Notes: generated from the letters alone by a model not told the origin. DNA of 9,774 bases from Alteromonadaceae bacterium (GCA_013393545.1 JABXHG010000600.1:1-9774); one strand, 5' to 3'; shown: positions 1 to 9,283, counted from the stretch's first letter. Numbers and translations are program-made.

Positions 1-92
1 CCGCCCGTGCCGCTTGGGCGGAAATAGCCTTTGGATTCCCAGTTGTCGGAGCACTGGCGCTCGATGTTTTCTGGCTGGTAGGTTTTTTCCAT
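1..92 (-). CDS. valS: Valyl-tRNA synthetase, N-terminal fragment
   Basis: Only the first 30 codons are inside the window; the gene continues past its left edge. Reading the minus strand from the ATG at 92-90 gives a protein beginning MEKTYQPENIERQCSDNW and continuing to a GYFRPSG segment. This matches the start of gammaproteobacterial ValRS (E. coli begins MEKTYNPQDIEQ and has GYFKPNG at the same place). ValRS is a cytoplasmic class I synthetase that charges tRNA-Val. Its catalytic motifs would lie outside the window. The gene lies 90 bases downstream of holC on the same strand, the pepA-holC-valS order common in this class. No strong Shine-Dalgarno sequence is visible before the ATG. A perfect TATAAT on the minus strand at 145-150 suggests it has a promoter of its own in addition to any read-through from holC. 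Confidence 0.9.
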   Translation of the reverse strand, partial: MEKTYQPENIERQCSDNWESKGYFRPSGTG

Positions 93-144
93 GGGTTTCT
101 GCAGTGACCGTTGTTGATGCTCGGAAGAAATTTTGAAAGCGCCG

Positions 145-174
145 ATTATACATGGTCGCTTTGGTTGCGGCGAA
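145..174 (-). promoter_or_regulatory. Candidate valS promoter
   Basis: In the 90-base gap between holC and valS the minus strand carries a perfect -10 hexamer TATAAT (150 to 145). The best -35 candidate is weak: TTCGCC, 18 bases upstream (174-169). Transcription would start near 138, giving a valS leader of about 45 bases. The exact -10 in an otherwise GC-rich gap supports the call; the poor -35 limits confidence. Confidence 0.5.
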
Positions 175-182
175 CTGTGGGA

Positions 183-695
183 TCACCGCCGCATATCATG
201 CACCCGTGCTTCAATCCCCATCGCCCGAAGCTGCTTATAATGCCCCCGAGCCTGGTTCAGTACAGCGGGATCGTTGTGGGCTACCAACGCTAAGCGGCGG
301 TACTGGTCGGCGTCTTTGGGCAGTGTGGCAGACAGGACGATGACGGTGTCCCAATCCGAGGCCACCGGCGGGTAGAGCAGGATGCCGACCGGGTCGTCGC
401 AGGGAGTGTCCTCGGAAGTGGAGATGCTGTGGGGGATGAAGGCATCGGGTTTGAAGTTCCACAGCAGGTCGTCCAGTTCCTGGGCGTGTTCTTCTGTGTC
501 GCAAATGATGCACACGCGGTCGCCCTGTTGCCACGCTTTGTCCACGAGTTTGGCGGCGTGGAGGTTGCGGGCGGCAGGGGTGTTCTGGCCGAGGATGTGG
601 AACCAGTAGCGCTGGTTTTGGTTGTCGGAACCGGGGCCGGAAGCACCGGCAGCGGGGCTGCCGGGTTCCGGTGGGTTGGGCTGGTTATCCTGCAT
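183..695 (-). CDS. holC: DNA polymerase III chi subunit
   Basis: This 170-residue protein is the chi subunit of the DNA polymerase III clamp loader, which pairs with psi and links the replisome to the C-terminal tail of SSB. The family core starts at about residue 29 (RYWFHILG) and runs to the end. It includes the conserved central part with a buried beta strand (RVCIICDTEEHAQELDDLLW), the FIPHS element, and the C-terminal region with YRRLA and GHYKQLR. E. coli chi is 147 residues; the extra length here is an N-terminal tail of about 28 residues rich in Pro, Gly, Ser, Asn and Gln, with no family match. The ATG at 695-693 lies inside the end of pepA, and the two frames overlap by 11 bases, so translational coupling is likely. 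No other ATG, GTG or TTG was seen between this ATG and the core, so the tail seems genuinely encoded. valS follows downstream. Confidence 0.88.
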   Translation of the reverse strand: MQDNQPNPPEPGSPAAGASGPGSDNQNQRYWFHILGQNTPAARNLHAAKLVDKAWQQGDRVCIICDTEEHAQELDDLLWNFKPDAFIPHSISTSEDTPCDDPVGILLYPPVASDWDTVIVLSATLPKDADQYRRLALVAHNDPAVLNQARGHYKQLRAMGIEARVHDMRR

Positions 696-2175
696 GGGAC
701 ATCAGGTAGTCAACCAGCAGCGGTACCGGGCGGCCGGTGGCGCCTTTGGCTTTGCCGGAGTTCCAGGCGGTGCCGGCGATGTCGAGGTGGGCCCAGCGGT
801 AGTCTTTTGCGAACCGGCTCAGGAAGCAGGCGGCGGTGATGGAGCCGGCGGGGCGGCCGCCAATGTTTTGCATGTCGGCGAAGTTGGAGTCTAGCTGGCT
901 CTGGTATTCATCCCACAAAGGCATGCGCCAGGCGCGGTCACCGGTGCGCTCGCCCGCCGCCAGCAGTTCGCCGGCCAAATCGTCGTTGTTGGCGTACAGG
1001 CCGGTGGCCTGGTTGCCCAGGGCAATGATGCAGGCGCCGGTTAGGGTGGCCATGTCGATCACGGCTTCCGGGTCGAATTTCTTCACGTAGGTGAGGGCAT
1101 CGCACAGCACCAGGCGGCCTTCGGCGTCGGTGTTGAGAATTTCGACGGTCTGGCCATCCAGTGTTTTGATGATGTCGCCCGGGCGGGCGGCGCCGCCGTC
1201 CGGCATGTTTTCAGCCGCTGCAACCACGGCGACCACGTTGATCTTGGGCTTGGTTTCGGCCAGTACCTGCATGGTGCCGAACACGGAGGCGGAGCCGCCC
1301 ATGTCGTATTTCATTTCATCCATGCCTTCGCCGGGTTTGAGGCTGATGCCGCCGGAATCGAAGGTGATGCCTTTACCCACCAGCACATAGGGCTTGTCTT
1401 TGGCCTTGCCGCCCCGGTATTCCATGACGATCAGGCGTGGGGGCTGTTTCGAGCCCTTGCCGACGGCCAGGATGGTGTTCATGCCCAGCTTTTCCATCTG
1501 CTTTTCGTCCAGCACTTCGGTTTTGATGCTGTCGTAGTCCTTGGCCAGTTTCTTTGCCTGGTCGGCGAGCCAGACCGGGTGGCAGACATTGGGTGGGGTG
1601 TTGCCCAGGTCGCGTGTGTAGTTCATGCCGCGCCCGGTGGCCAGGCCCAGGTGCAGGGCGTCTTTCAGGGCTTTGGTGGTGCCACTGGCCAGGACCACAA
1701 CCTTGTTCAGCTTGCGAGCGTCCGGCTTTTTGCTCTTGTAGTCATTGAAGGTGTACAGCTGCTCTTCCAGGCTGCGGCCAATCAGTTTTAGCTTGCTTTC
1801 CTCGGAGCTCACACTGTCTTCGCCCTGAATATCGGTGTCGGCCAGGGTGATCAGCGCATTCTTGGCGGGAACGTCTTTCAGGGCGCCAGCCATGGCGGTC
1901 AGCGCCTTACGGTAATTCGCGGCGGTGCGATCGTCGTTCTTGCCGGTGCCGACCACCATGACCCGTGGCCACTGTTGCTCGGTCAGGGGCAGGGTGTTCA
2001 CGGTACCGTTTTTGCCGGTCAGGTCGCCGGCCTTGCTGAATTGCCCAATCAGTCCGCCCAGTGCTTCGTCCGCGGCTTTGGTGGATTCCGGCCAGTCGCC
2101 TTTTTCCGGCAACGCGACAACCAGGCAATCGGCTTTGGTTGCGGTAATGGCTTTACTGCTCAGACTGAAGTTCAT
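685..2175 (-). CDS. pepA: Leucyl aminopeptidase (cytosol aminopeptidase, M17)
   Basis: This 496-residue, full-length M17 aminopeptidase is a cytoplasmic hexameric enzyme with two metal ions that removes N-terminal residues, preferably Leu. The signature NTDAEGRL lies at residues 348-355. The metal and catalytic residues inferred by alignment with E. coli PepA are all present: K268, D273, K280, D291, D350, E352 and R354, each two positions below the E. coli number. The N-terminal third is the non-catalytic alpha/beta domain. The start is supported by AAGGAG (2186-2181) five bases before the ATG. holC begins within its last codons, and lptF is transcribed divergently from the 224-base region upstream. 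E. coli PepA also binds DNA, in XerCD recombination at cer and in carAB control; whether this protein does is unknown from sequence alone. Confidence 0.96.
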   Translation of the reverse strand: MNFSLSSKAITATKADCLVVALPEKGDWPESTKAADEALGGLIGQFSKAGDLTGKNGTVNTLPLTEQQWPRVMVVGTGKNDDRTAANYRKALTAMAGALKDVPAKNALITLADTDIQGEDSVSSEESKLKLIGRSLEEQLYTFNDYKSKKPDARKLNKVVVLASGTTKALKDALHLGLATGRGMNYTRDLGNTPPNVCHPVWLADQAKKLAKDYDSIKTEVLDEKQMEKLGMNTILAVGKGSKQPPRLIVMEYRGGKAKDKPYVLVGKGITFDSGGISLKPGEGMDEMKYDMGGSASVFGTMQVLAETKPKINVVAVVAAAENMPDGGAARPGDIIKTLDGQTVEILNTDAEGRLVLCDALTYVKKFDPEAVIDMATLTGACIIALGNQATGLYANNDDLAGELLAAGERTGDRAWRMPLWDEYQSQLDSNFADMQNIGGRPAGSITAACFLSRFAKDYRWAHLDIAGTAWNSGKAKGATGRPVPLLVDYLMSHAG

Positions 2176-2232
2176 GGCAACTCCTTTATATTCAATGTGA
2201 TTCGTCAGCCGGATTTGGCCTTCGGATAATAC

Positions 2233-2285
2233 GTAAGGATCGGGGTAGTTGCGCGATTAATCAAGGGAGGCGGGGGTATCCTTAC
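2233..2285. repeat. 8-bp inverted repeat in the pepA/lptF divergent region
   Basis: GTAAGGAT at 2233-2240 and ATCCTTAC at 2278-2285 are exact reverse complements separated by 37 bases. They lie between the two divergent genes, about 58 bases from the pepA start and about 27 bases upstream of the candidate lptF -35. The spacing is too long for a simple dimer site, but two helical-phased half-sites or a loop are possible. The right arm also overlaps a small hairpin, GGTA/TACC, at 2275-2286. The rest of the 2176-2399 gap shows no gene. Confidence 0.4.
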
Positions 2286-2311
2286 CATCGTTTTACTCAG
2301 AAGGCGTGGCG

Positions 2312-2341
2312 CTGTCATTCGTTGGCCAGGTTACTTAGAAT
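2312..2341 (+). promoter_or_regulatory. Candidate lptFG promoter
   Basis: CTGTCA (2312-2317, four of six matches to the -35 consensus) is followed after 18 bases by TAGAAT (2336-2341, five of six matches to the -10). Transcription would start near 2348, about 50 bases before the chosen lptF start. This placement also argues against starting lptF at the upstream in-frame TTG at 2322, which would be ahead of the transcript start. Confidence 0.45.
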
Positions 2342-2399
2342 ACCCGGCAGTTGCGCAAACCGCCCATATATCCGCTTGGCGACAGCCAGAGAGACTGAT

Positions 2400-3503
2400 T
2401 TGACTATCGTTTTCCGTTACCTCATCCGCCAAATCATGGTCAGCATGCTTGCTGTCTCCAGCGTGCTTTTGCTGGTGTTCATGAGTGGCCGTTTCATTAA
2501 ATACCTGGCCCAGGCGGCCGAGGGTGAGCTGGCGGCCGGTGTGCTGTTTGCCATTATGGGCTACCGGTTTCCCGGTTTTCTGGAGCTGATTCTGCCGCTG
2601 GGGCTATTTATCGGCATTCTGCTGGCCTACGGGCGCATGTATCTGGAAAGCGAGATGACCGTGCTGTTTGCCTGTGGCGTAAGTGACAAGCAGCTTTTGA
2701 CTAAAACCATGATCGGTGCTTTGCCGGTGATGCTGGTGGTCGGTGCCACAAGCCTGTTTATCTCGCCCTGGGGCATGAAACAGGTGGAGCGGATTTTCAA
2801 CGAGCAGAGCCAGGCCACGGAATTTGAAATGCTCGCGCCCGGGCGCTTCCAGAATTTTACCTCCGGTAACCGGGTGACCTACACCGAAGCGCTCAGTGAC
2901 GACAAGCGGGAATTGCAGGGCGTGTTCATCGCCGAATACGATCGCAGCGGCCAGGGCGTGACGTTGATTACCGCCGAGACCGGTTCACAGTTGATTGACG
3001 AAAACACCGGCAGCCGTTTTCTGATTCTGGAGGACGGTGGCCGTTTTCAGGGCACGCCCGGGCGACTGGATTACAACACCACCGAGTTTGAGGCTTACGG
3101 CCTGAAAATACAGAGTGGCGAGGAAGGCGACAAAAGCCTGGAAGAAGGCATGAGCACTCTGGATTTGTGGCGCTCGGACAATCCCGAAGACCGTGCTCTG
3201 CTGCACTGGCGCTTCTCGTTGCCGTTGATTGTCCCCATCGTCACCTTGCTGGCGGTGCGCCTGAGCCGGGTGAATCCGCGGCAGGGGCGGTTTTTCCACT
3301 TGCTGCCGGCGATGTTGGTGTACATCACCTATCTGGGGCTGTTGATTGTCGCTCGCGACGCCCTGGCCGATGAGAAGGTGCCGGAGTGGATCGGCATGCT
3401 GTGGGTGCACGCCTTGTTCCTGTCGCTGGGGCTTTGGCTACACTTCGGACCGGCCTGGCTGTACCGGCGCAAACTGGAAAAGGAGGCCCGCACCCATGCG
3501 TAA
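2400..3503 (+). CDS. lptF: LPS export ABC transporter permease LptF
   Basis: LptF forms, with LptG and two copies of the ATPase LptB, the inner-membrane machine that extracts lipopolysaccharide and pushes it onto the LptC/LptA bridge. The 367-residue length from this start agrees with E. coli LptF (366). The N-terminus TIVFRYLIRQ is followed by the first membrane segment and the FMSGRFIKYLAQAAEGEL element typical of LptF. Three membrane helices lie in roughly the first 125 residues, a large periplasmic jellyroll domain in the middle, and three more helices after the LHWRFSLPL motif. I chose the TTG at 2400 because the family's conserved sequence starts immediately after it and GAGAG lies a few bases upstream. 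The frame stays open to a TTG at 2322, whose 26 extra residues look unrelated to LptF. lptG starts inside its last codons. Confidence 0.92.
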   Translation: MTIVFRYLIRQIMVSMLAVSSVLLLVFMSGRFIKYLAQAAEGELAAGVLFAIMGYRFPGFLELILPLGLFIGILLAYGRMYLESEMTVLFACGVSDKQLLTKTMIGALPVMLVVGATSLFISPWGMKQVERIFNEQSQATEFEMLAPGRFQNFTSGNRVTYTEALSDDKRELQGVFIAEYDRSGQGVTLITAETGSQLIDENTGSRFLILEDGGRFQGTPGRLDYNTTEFEAYGLKIQSGEEGDKSLEEGMSTLDLWRSDNPEDRALLHWRFSLPLIVPIVTLLAVRLSRVNPRQGRFFHLLPAMLVYITYLGLLIVARDALADEKVPEWIGMLWVHALFLSLGLWLHFGPAWLYRRKLEKEARTHA

Positions 3504-4557
3504 GATCGATGGTTATGTGATGCGTACGGTCGGCGGTGCCATTTTCCTGGTGATGATGGTGGTGCTGTCGCTGGATCTGATTTTTGCCTTCATTGCCGAG
3601 CTGGAAGATACCCGCAACGACTACCAGACCCTGCAGGCGCTCTGGCATGTGGCGCTGACCCTGCCGCGCCGCATTTATGAATATTTGCCGCTGGGCGCTT
3701 TCATGGGGTGCCTGGTGGGCCTGGGTGCCATGGCCAGTTCCTCGGAGCTGACGGTGGTGCGGGCGGCCGGCGTGTCGCTCAAGCGTATTGTCTGGTCAGC
3801 CATGAAGCCGGCTCTGGTGGTGGTAGTGCTGGGGGTGTTGATTGGTGAATTCGTGGCACCCACCACGGAACGCATTGCCCAGAGCGAAAAAGCCGTGGCG
3901 CTGGGCTCGGGTAACAACGTGGCGGAAGCGCATGGGGTGTGGCACCGGGAAGGCGATATTTTCATGCATCTGAACGCGGTGCAGCCGAACGGCGTATTGC
4001 ACGGGGTCTCCCGCTTCGAGTTTGACGACAACCGGCAGCTGAAGGAGTCCAGCTTTGCCCGGCGGGCCATCTATCAGGGGGATTACTGGCTGCTGGAAAA
4101 CGTGACCACCACCCGCCTGGAGGGCGAGCGGACAGTGCGTGAACAGGAGTCATCTGTGCGTTGGGACACCGGCCTTTCGCCGAGCGTGTTAAGCGTATTG
4201 ATTGTTGATCCGGAAGACTTGTCCATGTCCGGGCTCTACACCTATGCCCGCTACCTGGGTGAGCAGGGGCTGAGTGCCGCCCGCTACTGGCTGGCGTTCT
4301 GGAAAAAAGCGTTGATGCCGCTGGGCACGGCGGTGATGGTGTTGGTGGCGATTTCGTTCGTATTCGGCCCGCTGCGCTCGGTCACCATGGGGTTCCGGGT
4401 GTTCACCGGCTTGCTGGTAGGCCTGTTGTTCAAGTACATGCAGGATTTGTTGGGGCCGATGAGCATGGTCTACGGCTTTAACCCCATGCTGGCGGTGTTG
4501 ACCCCCATTGCCATCAGCGCGGTGGCGGGCGCGCTACTGATGCGCCGAGCCGGCTGA
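3496..4557 (+). CDS. lptG: LPS export ABC transporter permease LptG
   Basis: LptG is the second membrane subunit of the LptB2FG lipopolysaccharide extractor and pairs with LptF. The protein is 353 residues (E. coli LptG has 360). It starts MRKIDGYVMRTV, has a first membrane helix at about residues 12-35, then the family's LPRRIYEYLPLGAFMG and SSELTVVRAAGVS motifs in the cytoplasmic coupling region. A periplasmic jellyroll domain spans about 130-265, and the C-terminal helices include FVFGPLRSVTMGFR and YGFNPMLAVLTPI, both strongly LptG-like. Its ATG overlaps the lptF stop by 8 bases (3496-3503), with GGAGG at 3482-3486 nine bases upstream, so the two subunits are probably translated in a coupled way at matched levels. 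The stop codon sits in the loop of a short GC hairpin. Confidence 0.95.
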   Translation: MRKIDGYVMRTVGGAIFLVMMVVLSLDLIFAFIAELEDTRNDYQTLQALWHVALTLPRRIYEYLPLGAFMGCLVGLGAMASSSELTVVRAAGVSLKRIVWSAMKPALVVVVLGVLIGEFVAPTTERIAQSEKAVALGSGNNVAEAHGVWHREGDIFMHLNAVQPNGVLHGVSRFEFDDNRQLKESSFARRAIYQGDYWLLENVTTTRLEGERTVREQESSVRWDTGLSPSVLSVLIVDPEDLSMSGLYTYARYLGEQGLSAARYWLAFWKKALMPLGTAVMVLVAISFVFGPLRSVTMGFRVFTGLLVGLLFKYMQDLLGPMSMVYGFNPMLAVLTPIAISAVAGALLMRRAG

Positions 4558-4563
4558 GCCGGC
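4549..4563. other. GC hairpin spanning the lptG stop codon
   Basis: GCCGGC (4549-4554), the stop codon TGA, and GCCGGC again (4558-4563) form a six-pair hairpin with a three-base loop, in the 14-base gap and end of the convergent lptG and RDD genes. No T tract follows directly; the nearest, on the plus strand, begins 12 bases later inside the RDD gene. It may slow or end transcription between convergent genes, but it is not a standard intrinsic terminator. Confidence 0.25.
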
Positions 4564-4571
4564 CCGGTACG

Positions 4572-5111
4572 CTACTTCTTTTTCTCGGGCCTGGGCACTT
4601 GCACCACCACGCTGTTGGAAGCGCGGTCAGTCAGTGACAGGCCGTTGATCGGGTAGAACAGCGCGATGATGGCCGGCACGGTCAGGATCATTGTCAGGCT
4701 GCCGAGATAATAAGCCGCCAGGATAGTGAGGAAGACCACAAACGCCGCCGTACCATAACGCCTGAGCGCCTGGGTCCAGCTCACCGAAGTGCCATCCAGG
4801 TTCTCGATGCGTACCCGCCACACCTGCATGCCCAATGTCTGGCCGACGCGCGTCCAGAAATAGGCGAAGAACAGGTAAAGCACCAGGAACAACACAAAGG
4901 TCAGCCCCGGGTCGCCCGATAGTTGGCCCGCCTCGGCCAGTTGTTCGTACTTGTCCCATCCGGTTATCCATCCGGCCACCATGGTGTAGGCCCAGGTGGT
5001 GACCAGCAATACCGCAATGCTGATCAGACCATCGTAAATAATGGCCAGAGCCCGCTTCAGGGCAGTGGCTGGCGGAAGCAGTTGCTCGGCGTCATGAAAG
5101 CGTCGGGCCAT
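4572..5111 (-). CDS. RDD family membrane protein
   Basis: This 179-residue integral membrane protein has the layout of the RDD family, which is named for conserved Arg and Asp residues in its helices. The first helix carries R20 and D27 in the stretch KRALAIIYDGLISI. A second hydrophobic segment covers roughly residues 68-88 (FVLFLVLYLFFAYFW), followed by the family's GQTLGMQVWRVRI turn and two closely spaced hydrophobic stretches at about 118-156. The C-terminus is cytoplasmic-looking and ends EKKK. The family's function is poorly defined; roles in transport have been proposed, and I assign none here. AGGAG (5121-5117) lies five bases before the ATG. The gene is convergent with lptG and divergent from alaS, so it is probably a single-gene transcript. 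I could not find a convincing promoter for it. Confidence 0.88.
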   Translation of the reverse strand: MARRFHDAEQLLPPATALKRALAIIYDGLISIAVLLVTTWAYTMVAGWITGWDKYEQLAEAGQLSGDPGLTFVLFLVLYLFFAYFWTRVGQTLGMQVWRVRIENLDGTSVSWTQALRRYGTAAFVVFLTILAAYYLGSLTMILTVPAIIALFYPINGLSLTDRASNSVVVQVPRPEKKK

Positions 5112-5134
5112 GGATTCTCCTGTGAGATTTCACG

Positions 5135-5163
5135 TTTTTCCTGTTTTCGGCGTGTGCTAGAGT
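5135..5163 (+). promoter_or_regulatory. Candidate alaS promoter (extended -10)
   Basis: TAGAGT at 5158-5163 (four of six matches) is preceded by TGC at 5155-5157, an extended -10 arrangement that can offset a poor -35. At the right distance upstream there is only a T-rich hexamer (TTTTTC, 5135-5140, 17-base spacer). The start would be near 5170, giving an alaS leader of about 83 bases. Confidence 0.45.
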
Positions 5164-5180
5164 AGCGGATTTGCACACGC
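5150..5180. promoter_or_regulatory. Palindromic operator-like site at the alaS promoter
   Basis: GCGTGTGC (5150-5157) and GCACACGC (5173-5180) are exact reverse complements with 15 bases between them. The gap contains the predicted -10 and start site, so a protein bound to both arms would block RNA polymerase. In E. coli, AlaRS represses its own gene by binding a palindrome flanking the alaS start site; the geometry here fits that model. The operator role is an inference; the repeat itself is plain in the sequence. Confidence 0.55.
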
Positions 5181-5206
5181 AGGTAAGTATTCCTGTTCAA
5201 TTGCAG

Positions 5207-5229
5207 ATCCGGCGGCTGTTTCGCCGGGT
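5207..5229 (+). other. Hairpin in the alaS 5' leader
   Basis: CCGGCG (5209-5214) pairs with CGCCGG (5222-5227) around a seven-base loop, and RNA pairing extends by U-G and A-U to 5207/5229. Three T residues (5229-5231) follow. It ends 23 bases before the alaS ATG. The tail is too short for an efficient terminator, so a role in mRNA stability, pausing or access to the weak ribosome-binding site is more likely than termination. Confidence 0.35.
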
Positions 5230-5252
5230 TTCCGAGAGGGTATCAAAGGGTT

Positions 5253-7883
<2,631 letters not shown>

Positions 7884-7908
7884 AACTTATTTTTGGAGGC
7901 CGGGGAGC

Positions 7909-9147
7909 ATGGCGCTGCTGGTTCAAAAGTTTGGAGGTACCTCGGTCGGCACGACCGAGCGCATAGAAGCGGTAGCCGAGCGAGTGTCTCGCTGCCGCGC
8001 GGAAGGGCATGATGTGGTTGTGGTGGTTTCCGCCATGAGCGGAGAAACCAACCGCCTGATCGGTCTTGCCCATGACATTATGGAAGAACCGGTGCCCCGG
8101 GAAATGGACGTGCTGGTGTCCACCGGCGAGCAGGTCACCATTGCCCTGTTGTCCATGGCCCTGCACAAGCGCGGCTGTGATGCCCGCTCGTACACCGGCA
8201 GCCAGGTGCGGATTCTGACCGACAGCAGCCACACCAAGGCGCGCATCAAGGACATCGACGAGCATCGCATGCGCGAAGATCTGGATGCCGGCCGAGTGGT
8301 TGTGGTGGCCGGTTTCCAGGGCATCGATGACGCCGGGAATATCACCACGCTTGGGCGGGGTGGCTCCGACACCACCGCCGTGGCGTTGGCAGCGGCTCTG
8401 AAAGCCGAGGAATGTCAGATCTACACCGATGTGGATGGTGTATACACCACCGATCCGCGTGTGGTGGACAGCGCCCGCCGGCTGGAGCGCATCACCTTTG
8501 AAGAAATGCTCGAAATGGCCAGCCTGGGCTCGAAAGTGCTGCAGATCCGCGCCGTCGAGTTTGCAGGTAAATACAACGTTCCATTGAGGGTGCTCTCCAG
8601 CTTCCAGGAAGGCGATGGCACCCTGATTACTTTTGAGGATGAAAACGCCATGGAACAACCCGTTGTCTCCGGTATTGCGTTCAACCGCGATGAAGCCAAG
8701 CTGACCATCTCCGGCGTGCCGGACACCCCGGGCAGCGCGCTCCGTATTCTCAAGCCGGTCAGCGATGCCAACATCGAAGTGGACATGATCGTCCAGAACG
8801 TGGGTGAAGATAACAAGACCGCGTTCACCTTTACCGTTCACCGCAACGACTTCAAACGCGCGCAGGACGTCCTGCGTGGCATCAGTGCCGAGATCGGTGC
8901 CGGTGAGGTGGGTGGCGACACCAAAATCGCCAAGGTCAGCATTGTGGGGGTTGGTATGCGCTCCCACGCGGGTGTGGCCACCCGGATGTTCGAAGCGCTG
9001 TCGAACGAGGGCATTAACATCCAGATGATCTCCACTTCGGAAATCAAGATTTCTGTCGTTATTGACGAAAAATATCTTGAGCTGGCAGTGCGCGCGTTGC
9101 ACAGTGCCTTTGAACTGGAAAAAGCCGTTGTTGAAGAGCAGTCCTGA
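7909..9147 (+). CDS. lysC: Aspartate kinase
   Basis: Aspartokinase phosphorylates aspartate, the first step to lysine, threonine, methionine and diaminopimelate. The 412-residue protein is the monofunctional type of pseudomonads, not fused to homoserine dehydrogenase. The kinase domain (about 1-245) opens with KFGGTSVG at residues 7-14 and has TTLGRGGSDTTA at 146-157. Two ACT regulatory domains follow at about 264-335 (TISGVPDTPGSALRIL) and 342-412 (VSIVGVGMRSHAGVATRMF), the usual site of feedback by lysine and threonine. The ATG at 7909 is chosen because the family starts MALLVQKFGG; the frame is open back into alaS, but those residues are not homologous. GGAGG at 7895-7899 lies nine bases upstream. 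The 25-base gap from alaS leaves no room for a lysine riboswitch. M248 may be a second start for a beta subunit. Confidence 0.96.
   Translation: MALLVQKFGGTSVGTTERIEAVAERVSRCRAEGHDVVVVVSAMSGETNRLIGLAHDIMEEPVPREMDVLVSTGEQVTIALLSMALHKRGCDARSYTGSQVRILTDSSHTKARIKDIDEHRMREDLDAGRVVVVAGFQGIDDAGNITTLGRGGSDTTAVALAAALKAEECQIYTDVDGVYTTDPRVVDSARRLERITFEEMLEMASLGSKVLQIRAVEFAGKYNVPLRVLSSFQEGDGTLITFEDENAMEQPVVSGIAFNRDEAKLTISGVPDTPGSALRILKPVSDANIEVDMIVQNVGEDNKTAFTFTVHRNDFKRAQDVLRGISAEIGAGEVGGDTKIAKVSIVGVGMRSHAGVATRMFEALSNEGINIQMISTSEIKISVVIDEKYLELAVRALHSAFELEKAVVEEQS
8650..9147 (+). other. Possible internal start: aspartokinase beta subunit
   Basis: An in-frame ATG at 8650 (M248 of LysC) falls exactly between the kinase and ACT domains, with GAGGA at 8635-8639 ten bases upstream. 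It would yield a 165-residue protein of both ACT domains starting MEQPVVSGIAF. In Corynebacterium glutamicum and Bacillus subtilis, aspartokinase beta subunits are made from an internal start at the matching place; the C. glutamicum beta protein begins MEEAVLTGVA, from memory. The site is visible; its use in this organism is inferred. Confidence 0.45.
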
Positions 9148-9148
9148 G

Positions 9149-9204
9149 TTGATGTGCACCTAAATAGTGTATAATTGACGTAATTGTTTTTTGCTATGGA
9201 TTAT
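9149..9204 (+). promoter_or_regulatory. Two overlapping candidate csrA promoters
   Basis: The 176-base gap between lysC and csrA is AT-rich and holds two candidates. The first is TTGATG (9149-9154), a short 15-base spacer and a perfect TATAAT (9170-9175). The second is TTGACG (9175-9180, five of six), an 18-base spacer and GATTAT (9199-9204). They share base 9175, so polymerase could use only one at a time. Leaders would be about 140 and 110 bases. csrA also has several promoters in E. coli. No terminator separates lysC from csrA, so read-through may add to expression. Confidence 0.5.
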
Positions 9205-9283
9205 TGTCGACAAATAAGTATTATTGCGGCTTCAGTGTGATGAGTGATCTCATTTTAAATAGCACTAGTAAATACAGATGATG

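Noticed and set aside
2322..2399. Longer lptF from the in-frame TTG at 2322
   Set aside because: The 26 extra residues do not look like LptF, a good promoter (-10 at 2336-2341) lies within them, and the start at 2400 gives the family's normal length.
3346..3495. Longer lptG starting inside lptF
   Set aside because: LptG homology begins at MRKIDGYV (3496), with GGAGG just upstream; the extension is lptF read in another frame.
7884..7908. Lysine riboswitch ahead of lysC
   Set aside because: Only 25 bases separate alaS from lysC, far too short for the aptamer.
9240..9256. ATGAG/CTCAT hairpin followed by TTTT upstream of csrA, as a lysC terminator
   Set aside because: A five-pair AT-rich stem with four T residues is too weak to be called a terminator, and it lies downstream of the csrA promoter candidates.
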